Assembly: GCA_037975125.1 (NCBI GenBank)
Contig: CM075860.1
Location: 26,928,504 to 26,992,503, forward strand
From: Latrodectus hesperus
Taxonomy: Eukaryota; Arthropoda; Arachnida; Araneae; Theridiidae
Direction of reading: 5' to 3'
DNA length: 64,000 bases
A program made the translations under genes and the position numbers. Under the pieces are notes generated by a model. The model had not been told where the DNA came from. It was given only the letters and a program-made list of their open reading frames with translations, and ran no database searches. Below are positions 11,432 through 22,900 of the stretch, one piece after another; position 1 is the first letter of the stretch; every line of letters starts with the position of its first letter.

Positions 11432-13532
11432 TAGGGATGGGCCTTTGTTACTTTTCCTGTACTTAGTATGTACTGAGTACAACTACTTTTAAAGTAACAA
11501 GTATTTTACCGATTACATTTTGTACTTGTTACAATTTATTTTGTACTGCCATCTATCGGAGTAAAATATAATGACAAATTTTTTAAAATTTTATAAATAA
11601 ATTGAATAAAAACTAAATTAATAATAAATAAATTAATAATTAACTAAAACTATATAAGTTGATCACTAATATTTATATAAAACCATAAAATTAATTAATA
11701 TAATTAATGTTAATTTAAATTATTATCATTTATAAATTAGCATTCATTTAAATATTAATAAAAAGATCTATAAAAAATAATTCTTATTATTTATGTAACA
11801 TTTCAGTAATGGCAAGTTTTTGTTTTTCCTGTAATGCTTTAATTTCTAGTATGAGACAAAGAAATATAAGTTGTTTATCTACAAACCATTTTTTTTTAAA
11901 CTGTAAATTTCTAAATTTTCTTAAACGTAATTCATTCAATATAAAAATCATGACATTTTATTATTTGCATTTATTTTCAGAATTTATATCTGTTCTAAGT
12001 AAATTTTGCAATTACTCAATCGTAATTTTCAAAGACTTCCAATGTTAATTAAAATATAAAATTAGATGAGATAATATAATTTCAATTTTTCAACCTAATC
12101 AGCTTAATTTTTTATTAGAATTTAATAAGACTTTTCAATTATGAATTTTTATAATTAACTGGTAATTATTTTGCAAAGAATTATAAATTGGGAAGTTTAA
12201 TCAATTACAAAGAGGATTTATTTTACGTTTGCTTCCAAAAATACAACAATAAATCAGAAAAATCAACTTAAATTTAATTTCCTTTATTTTTCTATAATTA
12301 AACATTAACGAGACAAACATAGTAAAATTTTTTTATGTACAATAGATAATAATTTTTATTATAAAAGACGTTTACTTGTTTATATTTTTATGTAGTAGAT
12401 AAACCAGTTTTTTCTAAAATAAAAATTGCATTAACTCACATATCTTGTTTCAGTTTCCTGAAACTTAATCAATTTATGGTTAAATAAAGTAGCTTTGAAA
12501 TTAAAACTATTAATAATGTTTAAGTAAACATAATTATTTTATATTAGATATAGTTGCATAAAATTTCAATAACTATGAGAAAATATAAAATAATTTTACC
12601 AATAATCTAAATGTTATAATGTGTTAAGGTAAAATATTGCGAAACAACGTTTAATAAAAAATGGATGAACAAAAATACATATATTTTATTTACATCAATC
12701 CATAATTTAAAAAATAAACATGACAGTAGCACATGATGGTATAAATAAAGATAAGATAAAAATTAACTTAATTAAAGCTTTTTTTATTTCGAATTTTTAA
12801 ACTAAAATGAATCAACTACTTTTATTAGGTTTAAATCAACATTCTCATTATCTGAATAAAAATAAATCGCATGGTAAAAAATAAAAAAGAACATTTTTTC
12901 TAAAAGTTTAAATTCTATATATTTACAGTAAAATATAGTGAAACTAAAACATGTTTGAATAAAAAATAAACATATTTATATGGAATTATAATAAAAAATA
13001 TGTATAGTAAAAATAACAATGGAAGTATGTAAGCAGATTTATATAATTTAAATATTTTTTAATTTAAGAAATCTGACCTTATTTAAGGTTCAAATAAATA
13101 TGTTATATATGTTCATAAAATAAAATTAAATTTTTAAAAAAAATAATAACAAAAATAAAAGTTAATAAAAATTGCTAAATAAATAACAAGAATATCATGC
13201 TTTTCTTATATTTAAAAAAACGTCATATATTTGAAAAAGAATGACAATCACTAAATAGACGTGCCACGATTATTGGTTTTCTCAACTCATTTATTTTATT
13301 AACCGAAACGAAATAAATGTACATGCGTATTTTATTTCGCAATATAAATTCATATCTCCCTCTCCAATCCAAAGACATCTTTCAATTCCTATGTATCCCT
13401 CTTCTATTTACCAGTTAAGCCAATTGTCATTTCCCTTCTCCCACCCAGTCTCCCTACCATAAGAAGCTACCATAATCTCATAATTCATCCGTTTGTATCG
13501 ATATATCGATTACATTGTTACTTGTACTCGCC

Positions 13533-13577
13533 CTGTCATTGGCTCTTCTGTACTTGTTACAGAAGAGCCAATGACAG
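13533..13577. repeat. Perfect 20-bp fold-back inside the hAT-like element
   Basis: CTGTCATTGGCTCTTCTGTA at 13533-13552 is exactly inverted at 13558-13577 around a 5-nt loop, CTTGT. It sits just inside the 37-bp repeat array and would form a stable hairpin in single-stranded DNA or RNA. Confidence 0.9.
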
Positions 13578-13591
13578 AGCGCAATGTACAC

Positions 13592-13895
13592 TTATTACTT
13601 TGTAACAAGCACGTACGCACATACTCGCTGATTACTTTGTAACAAGCAAGTACTTGAGTACTTGCTGATTACTTTGTTACAAGCAAGTACGTGAGTACTT
13701 GCTGATTACTTTGTAACAAGCACCTACGCACATACTCGCTAATTACTTTGTAACAAGCAAGTACCAAGTAACAAGCAAGTACGTGAGTACTTGCTTCTTA
13801 TTTTGTATCAGGCACGTAGTCACGTACTGGCTGATTACTTTGTAACAAGCACGTACTCACGTACTCGCTGATTACTTTGTAACAGGCACGTACTC
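13592..13895. repeat. 37-bp tandem repeat array, eight units, in the hAT subterminal region
   Basis: Units start at 13592, 13629, 13666, 13703, 13740, 13795, 13832 and 13869. The period is 37 bp except for one 55-bp step caused by an 18-bp internal duplication. Each unit has TGATTACTTTGTAACAAG followed by a near-palindrome such as GCAAGTACGTGAGTACTTGC. Two alternating subtypes exist (AAGTACGTGAGTACTT and CGTACNCACNTACTCG types). Subterminal repeats in hAT elements are known transposase-binding sites; that role here is inferred. Confidence 0.85.
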
Positions 13896-14300
13896 GATCT
13901 GTCTTTGAAACTGGTCAAGTATATTGTACCTGCAACTGTCTGAGGATAATCGAACTCGCGCTGACTTTATTACTGGAAGTACTGAGTATTTGGAAAAAAA
14001 AGTACTGATTACAGGTTGTTACATTCAAATACTGATTACAAAATACTGGTTACAGGTATTTCTTCCCATCCCTTATACATAGGTATCGGCCCTAGCCCTG
14101 GGTATCGGCAGTCAATACGCCAATTGTTCATCTTGGCGAAGCATTTTGCGCCACACTGCTGCTTACGGAAAGCATAAAAGTAATTTTAAATGTTAATTAA
14201 AGCAAGCCAACTAGAAAATATTTTAGAATTACATTGTGTTTATCAATTTATTTAATTTTAACCGTATCTAATTATTTAATAAATTTGTTTATGTGTAATC

Positions 14301-17300
14301 ATGCGATTTTTTAGAGAAAAACACTTGGAAACGATGAGCTTAAAAATTATTGTTGGTCATCTTGAACGATATTATCAACATGAAGAATCCATTAATAAAT
14401 ATAACCAATTTTTGCGTAAGTGATTTTTTGGAAAATAATCTTATTCAATTTATTAAGAAATATTCATTATAAATAAATGTTTGAATTTAATACTCATTGA
14501 TTCTAAATTTATTATATATGCTAATGAAGAAAATGTATATATGTTCCTAAATAAAAACTATTTTGTTTTAAAATCACTATTTTTAGTGAAAAATGAAGTC
14601 TAATAAATTTTTAATTTCAGTTTTAATAGAAAAAATATTATTTTAAGTTTGCTATTGTTTTTTTTCTAATTTTTTTATTTACAGAGCGTCGTTACTCTGA
14701 TAAAATATGCAGTGAATTAATAAAGTGTGGTACATTGACAGAAGACTTTGTATACTGGCTTATTTCACCTTTTTGGAATGATGTAATCATTGGGAAAACT
14801 CATAGAGTGTCAAAATTTGTTCCTAAGCTTAAACATTTTGGTGAGGTAAGTTAACTTTTTCAAATGAGAACGCATAAATGTAAGTAAATTACCATATAAT
14901 GTATATGTTAATATTTATAAATTTCTGAATCTAGCTGTATTTATACATTAGAAATGAGCAACAAAATACTTGTTAATGTAACATTCATTATTAACTGATG
15001 TAATATAAAAATATGCATTTTTAAGATCATGACATTATTTTTCCAATTAAATACTGATTTACTTTTTATGCTACCAAATCTACAAAACTTAGGAATTGTA
15101 AAGAAAAATGGTAAGAAAAATTAAAATTCAAAAACAGTAAAAAACTAGGCTATATCTGATTTATTAAATTATGTTATATGTATGATTTTTAACTAATTAT
15201 ATATGAAATAAATGTTTCCTTATTTATTCTTTGCATTCCAGTTAAAACAAAAGTATCTAATGTAAGTATTATTGAGTGAATTATAAAATACAGAAGCATA
15301 AATGTCACGCATAGTTTTGGCAACTGTTTTATTAGAAATTTTTGTTCTAGTCATTTTATTTAAATATTTTTATAACTTATCAATAGGATGTAATAGTTTT
15401 TTTTTTAAATAAAAGAATATTGCAAGAGTACTAAACTTTTTTTTTAATTTTGTAGTTATTTGGTTATACAATTGTGAGTTAATTATATTAAAACTTATAA
15501 AGTTTATATGAAAAGAAAATTTTTATTATTCATTTGATTAAAACTGTTATACTAATAATGAAAACTAAAAGATGCAATCACAAACCTTGATTGCAATGTT
15601 ACAGCATTATCATTAATGTATGCCAGTCATTAGTGATTTATTGTGTTCTTTTACAAAAATAACTAAATTTTATACATAGAATGAAGTTTTTAATGTTTTC
15701 TAAAAGATTAAATATTAAAACTAGTTTCATTGTCACTATAGTAACTATTACATCACTTACATTTTAATGCCTATTTAATACTTATGGCACTTAATATAAG
15801 GTACTTAAAAGGATTGAGATTGATGTAAATAATAGACTGAGTATTATTTGTCATGAAAGCAAAAATAGATATCATAGAATATTTTTTAAGCAAGTTTTAT
15901 GAAACAAAACTGAATCGATTCATAATTTTTAGTATATAGACTTGAAATTTTAAATCTTTAAGAAACTATTCTAAGAAGATGTGTTATGCTGTTTTCAAAA
16001 TTAACATTACTTAAGAAGTTAAATGACAAATTTCTAAGGGCTTATTTTCCTTGAAAAGAGTAATAATTACTTTTGATATCATATGGAAATCTTTTTTGAG
16101 TATTGTTTTTTTTTTTTTTTGTAAAATAATAATTATTCTAAATGAAGGAAAATAAGTTATTGATATAAATTATGTAATAATATCTTGAGATTTGGTCAAT
16201 TATGCCATTCACTATGTATTAAAATGAATTGTATTCTGGTACACACATTTCTTATTAAAATTAAATTTTTTTAATCTTTTGTGTCATTTATCAAAATTAT
16301 AGCTGGGAAATCATTTTTGTTTTAACAGTATTTCTTAAGGGTAGTTTTGTTGTTGTATTATTTAAATTATTCTTATATCTGATTAAAATACCTTTGAAAT
16401 AATTTTTTTTCAGGCCATAACTTCTATTAATTTAGAAAATTCATCTGCTACTGTTGAAATTTTGTCAGCTGTTATTTGTTGCCTTCCTAACTTGAAATTA
16501 TTGAATTTATGTTTTACTAATTGTTCAGATGATTTATTGTTGCTTATAAGGAAAATGTGTCCTCAGTTGAATGAATTAAATGTAAGTGACTGTGATGTAA
16601 CAGATGATGGGATGATATATTTATGTGCCTGTCCTCCAGAAAAACCTGGATTTGAATCTCTTAAAGTACTTAACATAGAAAGTACCTTAGTGAAATATAA
16701 AGGAGTAGCATATCTTTTAAAATATCTCAATCTTCAAATATTAAAATATTATGATTTACCAATGTATATGTATAATTTATACAGCTCAAAAGTTGATTGG
16801 TTTGTTCATGGCTATAATACGCATAATTTCATTGATCTTAGTTTCAATGTAAATAAATTATCATCTCGCACATCTTTGACTCAAGTACTAAAAGTTTGGG
16901 TTGTTCAGTGTCCTTATGTTGAAAGATTGACTATTTTAGAAGAAATAGAAGTTGAGCATTTAAACCTATGCCTGATGTTTGAGAAATTAAAGAGTATAAC
17001 ATTTATTGGAAGAGCATATGAGATACATAATAGTGTGTCAAATTTTATTAAACTTAAAGGAGCCAATTTAAATGAAATAGTTTTACATAATACTTGTGTA
17101 TCAGTAGAAGTTATAGCAAGATTTTGTCACAATTTGAAGAAATTGCACCTAGTTGGTATAATGTATGAGGATTTTGATGAATCTGATATACAATCAGATG
17201 TTCATTACCTAGATAAAGTAACTAAATTAAAAGTAAAACATTCTTACTTATGTGAAAAAGAATCTTACAAATCAATTTACTTATTGCTAAAATTATGTAG

Positions 17301-17595
17301 AAATGTTGAGCATCTAAGTATTAGTTTTGTTGAGAACTTTTCTGAAAAATTTATTGATATCATTATTTCTATGCCACATTTAAATAAAGCCAAATTTCCA
17401 TTTACTGACATAAATGAGGACTTTGTAAAGAAATTATTTAATTGTCAAAACATCAATAGAGTGTGCTTTGATGGATGTCCTTATGTAATAGTTAGTCAAA
17501 ATTCAGAACTTTTGAAATCATTAGTTCAAGTTAAACATGGTAATACTTTATCATGGCAAATAGATTTTAATGAATTATTAGATGTTTATCAATAG
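14301..17595 (+). CDS. Leucine-rich-repeat (RNI-like) protein, three exons
   Basis: Exons 14301-14415, 14685-14845 and 16414-17595 have consensus GTAAGT donors and TTTACAG and TTTTCAG acceptors. Phases close and the CDS is 1458 bp (485 residues). ATG 14301 is the first in frame after an upstream TAA at 14280-14282. The N-terminal 90 residues are helical and Lys/Tyr-rich, with WLISPFWNDV, and could be a degenerate F-box-like or capping region. From about residue 95, leucine-rich repeats occur: LPNLKLLNLCFTNCSDD, CPQLNELNVSDCDVTDDG, LKVLNIEST, LKKLHLVGI, VEHLSISFVE and others, of the cysteine-containing RNI type seen in F-box/LRR and AMN1-like proteins. There is no signal peptide or membrane segment. 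No family name is justified. It could be a ubiquitin-ligase substrate adaptor by analogy only. The hAT-like element ends 227 bp upstream, inside the likely promoter or 5' UTR. Confidence 0.85.
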
Positions 17596-19941
17596 TTAGT
17601 TATATAATTAATTTTTTTAATAATGTGTTCATACATAAATATGTGAAATTTCAATTAAAATTATTTTTCTTTATTTTATTGTTTATTATTTTTCTTATTT
17701 ATCTATCTTTATATTATTTATTATTACAAATTGAATAGCTATTATATGAATTTTTATAATTTCTGAAGGATTAAAACATATTTTGCAATAAGTATTCTGT
17801 AAAAATGCATTTAGATTATTTCTTTATTATAGCTTAAATTAAAAAATGGTTTCCTTAAATGTTAAAATTATCTAAATGTATAAATATCCTTAATTTGAAT
17901 TAAAAACATTTTATAGTTTTCTCAGAATCATTAATATTTCAGATCTATATAAGATATAATTTGTTTAAATAATAGTTATTCATTCTTCTGAAATGTTTCA
18001 TTACACAATTCTGTATTGCAGTAAATTAATTCAATATTGTATGGAAGATTATTCAATTTAAACAATCTTTGCGAACTGAAGTTTAAAGGTTAAATTATAG
18101 TTTTATGTTGTTTTATATCTACAGTATCAAGCATTTCTATAAATACTAAAGTTATTTAGTTCAAGATTGAAATCTGTGATTGGATTAAAATAATAAAATT
18201 TTAATATATATATGATTAAAAATTATTTATGAATTCTCATATAACAGCTTTATTTTTATTAATCAACTGATTTACTTTTTTCAAATTTTTGTTATGAAAA
18301 TTGAAATAAACATATTTACTCTGATCAATACAAATATATATTACAAAATCATACTTAAAATTAAATGTGACAAAATTGTACTTAACATTTTTCCAAAAAT
18401 TTAAAATGTGACAAAAGTATGGTTTTGTAATACTGATATTTCTGTTTAATGATTCTTTAAATACCAAAATGATATAAATCAAGCAACTTAGATTTCAAGG
18501 TGGCTGTGAATTCTGTTAAAATTCCCAAAGGTGTCATATACCCTGTGATATGTATACATATATGCAACTGAAAACAAAATATTACTTAAAAATAACTATC
18601 AATTTGATATTGTGTGCAAAAATTTTATTTCATTTGGTGGAAAAAAATATCAACATAAAATATTTCTGTGATCATAATTTAATATTCTAACCATGTCACA
18701 AACTTTGGATTTGGGATGAAGAATCTTGCAATATATATGTTTCTACATTTCAAGGCATAATGAATTCCAGTTTAAACTTAATTAAAGAGCTGTATCAAAT
18801 CAATCATCATCAAGTTAGTAACATTTGAAAAATAAATGTTGCCCTGTAATAAAAGCAGAGTATGAAGTATTTTTAATAGCACAATTCTTGTTTCACATCA
18901 AAAAATTAGGTTAATAATTACAGAAAACAAACATTTTTAATCACAAAATAAGGAAAAAATGAAAACATATATGATTGTTGAAGATGTGTTTTAAAATTCG
19001 GAGGTTTAAAAAGAAAAATTCAATTCTTTAAGAATTTTTTAGGGTTGAAAATTAGGATTTTAAATGATTTCCAAGAGTTGTATGTTTATAAACATGTCTA
19101 CTTAAATAGGTTATCTAGAAATTTAATTTTTAAAAGAAATAAAGATAAAAATAGATGTTTTCTTTTTATCAAGAAAACTTTTATTTTTTAGTTTATTAAA
19201 TTGAAATTCATACAATTATAAAATCAAAATGAAGTGATTATTAATTATTTAATTTTCATATATTACGTAACCCTAAATCCTTTGCCTATGCAAATAGTGC
19301 CAAATTTGGTCTCATTTTTTACTAATTCTTAATTTTAGGATTTAAAAAAAAATGAAAATTTAGGATTTTCATAAATTGGTTTAAAATTTCATAAATTGGA
19401 TAAATTAAAAAAAATTGTAAAAATACAAGCTATCACGTTTCTTATGCTCTGTTCATTTGATATTTATTTAATGATATACTTTACATTTTGACTTACATAT
19501 GTATAATTATGATACCCATTTACTATGAAAATTTGAGTATTTATACATTCAATATTTATTATTTAATTCAAAATAATTGATATTAAAATTAAATTGTATT
19601 GAAAGAATTTTTAATAATCAAATAGAAATATTACTCTTAAAATAATATTTAGTTATTGGAATTCTTTTCTAATAGATAACTTTTCAAGCGAGACAAAATT
19701 ATATATTATCTCAAATAGTATTAAGAAAGAAATATTTTCTGGTTACATAAATCATTTTATTTCAAAAATAGTATTCAAAGATAATAACAAATTACATTAA
19801 AAATATTTTTTTCATATAGATATAAATCTATACAAAACACAATTCTTCCTTATAAAAATATTGATACAATTATTTTATAATATAAAGCTCTACTTATAAT
19901 TTATTTGGTTGAAAATACAAATACTATTTCAAACCCCCATT
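17596..19941. other. Convergent intergenic region: 3' UTRs of the LRR gene (+) and the BCAR3-like gene (-)
   Basis: AT-rich, no coding potential. For the minus-strand gene, AATAAA signals (TTTATT on plus) lie at 19900-19905 and 19756-19761, that is 37 and 181 bp past its stop. No clear signal close to the LRR stop was chosen among many A/T-rich candidates. An 81-codon minus frame at 18237-18482 is low complexity. Confidence 0.45.
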
Positions 19942-22900
19942 TTACATTGCAATACATTTGTTGTATAGGGAGTGAATTACTTTTTGAAAAATTCTGTGTC
20001 TATCTTCAGAACACACAACAGAACCTTTAAATCCCCATAACATACGCAAATGAAATTCTGTTCGAAAAATATCTATTATTATATCATCATATTTAATATT
20101 GCATAGAGACATTTGTCCATTTTTTCTGAATACTGGAATTTGCTGTAAAATATTCCGGCCTATTTCTAAATGATCAGCAATTAGTTGGAGTCCATAATCA
20201 TCTGAAGAATTGCTTCCTGGTAGAGGAAAATTTATGCAGTCATAATTTGATTCTGATTGTTTTGATATATTATCTATTTCATTCATATATTGTTTTAAGA
20301 TAAGGATCAATGATAATACATATGGGAAACATGTATTGGGAGCTTCTGGTCCACAAGCATTATGAAGAACTTTAAAAGTAGGACGTAGTTTTGTTTCAAA
20401 CACAAAAGCAACTTCCGTATGTAAATGCCTTAATGCTAGCCATGTTGATTGCAAACCTATAATCTGAACAAAAAAAAAAAAATCATATATTCAAATGCAA
20501 CAGTAAATTAATTTTAATTCAGACTACACACATACACGTACGTATATATAATAAGAATATATAAACATATAAATTTTTTTTCTTGCTGCTTTTTGCTATT
20601 GTACATATATGTATGACTACAAAAGGCAACATTTGAAAAATATATTTGGTGAAAGAAATTTCTTCCTCAGAAAGGAGTAAGTAGATCCAATTGTCTTTGG
20701 TGGTAGTGTGAATTCTATACATGTAAGAGTTAATAAAATAAAAGATATACAGTGAAATAAGACATTTGGAGGTACTCTGACTCCAAGTTTTTATAGTTAA
20801 AGAATCTTTCAAAAATTCACAATAAAATAAAAGCAAGCACAATGGCATGTTAACTGAAGATAAATATCCATACAAATATCAGATGCCTTGTTATTTGGCT
20901 AAAGAAATTCTTAAATATTTATTAAAATATTTCTTACACACAGATCAAATTCAATGATTTCTCATAATTTTTTTGAGAAAATTATTTATATGCAATAAGA
21001 TTTTCTTCAGATATTAATGTTAAAACTGTTACTGAAAATGGGCTTAAATGGCAGGATGTGATATCGGCCAAGTCTTGTTAAACAAGTTTATCTTGTGTTC
21101 AGATAAAATAAGTAAATAAATTTAGTAATTATATGGGAAAGTAGGATTCTATATATTGCTAATAATTTATCATTTCTGAAACCTCTATTCAAACCTATTT
21201 CACATATATTTATGAAAATTTAAAGTAATAAAACTAAATTTTTTAAAAGTAAAATTAGCATTATCAAATAATCTGAATTGTGATTTTAAAAAATTATAAT
21301 ATCTATGAATGATTTTTAGACTAAAAGAGAAAAAAATCATTTGGTTGGAACCACAGTAAATATAAAGAAGTTCAAGTAAGGATGTCAATGCTCTTATGTA
21401 TCAATTTTTAATAAAAAAAAGTTTTTAAATGAATACTTAAAAAAATTTGCACTTAAAAAAAGTTCTTTTTATAGTTTAAAATTAGTTTCGTATAAAATAT
21501 TTACCAAATTTAAAATTATTTCTGTTTAGTAATATCTGAAGACACTGCAAAATCATCTAAGGATTGATTTTTATTTATTTTTTTGATTAAATATAGAAAG
21601 ACATGAACATTCAGTTGAGTTAAAATAAAATATTCTTTATATAATATCTATGTAATATTATATTGTATGAAAAAAAATTAGCAGTTAACAATAAAATGAG
21701 TGCAATAAAAAGACTTGAAAGAAATCACTTGTTTAAATATTTGGATGGTTTTTTTTAAATTAAAGTATATTAGAAGTATATGAACAAACAAATTATTTGA
21801 TGGTTACTAATGAATATTACAATGGTATCTAATAATTAAATCCATAACTTTCATGTTAACTTATGTAAAAATTCTTAGCTATCCATTAAATGTAGTTACA
21901 AATCAAAATGATCAGTAAAGCTCATAAATCATTACAAATCTGGTTTTAAGATGATTTTTAAGCAAAATGTTTATAAAAATAAAATAAATAAAAATCCAAT
22001 TATATTCAAGTAAAACAGAATATAGTATTAGTTATAGCAGTTCAGTGTATACCTGGTTGTATATAAATATCAGAATTTATATATGATAGCTTTATTGGAT
22101 ACATTAAAATTTGATAAATATAGACCATTCTTCAATATTTTATGTAGTTTGAAATAATAATTTTCAAAAAAGTATTTAATATCGTATATTTTTATACTAT
22201 GATATTTAACATATGTTTAAAGTATTTAAATTTATACAGTAGTTTTCTCAATTTTTCACTCCTAATTCAATAGTCCTAATTAAAATATGCAAATTTTATT
22301 CAGGAATGAAATTTTGTTATTTTATAATTAGGATGTTATAATTTATATGTCATATTATTTTAAATATGATCAAATACTAATGAAGTATGCTCAAACATTA
22401 ATTTGGTTCATTTTAGAAATTAGAAGAAATTTATATGACTAAGTAAAACTACCTTATTTAAAAATTTTAAGTATTTTTTTTAAGAATTTGACAATTTACA
22501 TTTTATTTTTGTAATTTTCTCTAAAGCATAAAAACTTTTTATTAATTTAAATCTTTTTTATTTTTGAGATTATGTTGTGGTTACATATGGCTTTGAAGGA
22601 AAAATTAATCCAAAATACAAAACAGCTCAAGTATCACACAAGGACAGATATACTAAAAAGAACAAACATTTGGAGTAATAACTAAAACAAAATAAATGAG
22701 AACAGAAGTAAAAATTAATGAGAAAGATGTTATGGAAAGAACACAAGAGGTGCAGTTTTTAAAAGGGTTTCATGAAAATTCTGGCGTTCCAGTACAATTT
22801 ACTTATGTCATTCTGTATTGGAGGATCTATCTAATTTAGGACATTCAAGAAGATGTTCTGTGTTCTTAGTGCAAAGAATTACAATGTTGGCATAAACTAG

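Larger units (their letters stand above)
11432..14074. mobile_element. Non-autonomous hAT-like DNA transposon
   Basis: The left end is TAGGGATGGGC at 11432. The right end reads CCCATCCCTT at 14065-14074, the inverse apart from the outermost base. ATACATAG flanks both sides (11424-11431 and 14075-14082), an 8-bp duplication as expected for hAT. Both subterminal regions carry the motif GTACTTGTTAC in inverted orientation, massively repeated on the right (13592-13895). The 2.64-kb interior is AT-rich with no transposase I can recognise; a 79-codon frame at 11809-12048 is low complexity. Superfamily assignment rests on termini and duplication length. Confidence 0.8.

Noticed and set aside
11809..12048. 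hAT transposase remnant
   Set aside because: The frame is Phe/Ser/Asn-rich with no BED finger or dimerisation motif, so coding origin is not supported.
13592..13895. CRISPR-like array
   Set aside because: Units are contiguous and almost entirely repeat with no unique spacers, in a eukaryotic transposon terminus.
20455..20457. Alternative acceptor just upstream of the last BCAR3-like exon's LQSTW region
   Set aside because: It gives the wrong phase after exon 7. The acceptor adjoining 20463 adds IIG and restores the family-like sequence before TWLALRH.
20519..20875. 118-codon minus-strand frame in BCAR3-like intron 7
   Set aside because: Hydrophobic, AT-driven composition, no domain, no splice support.
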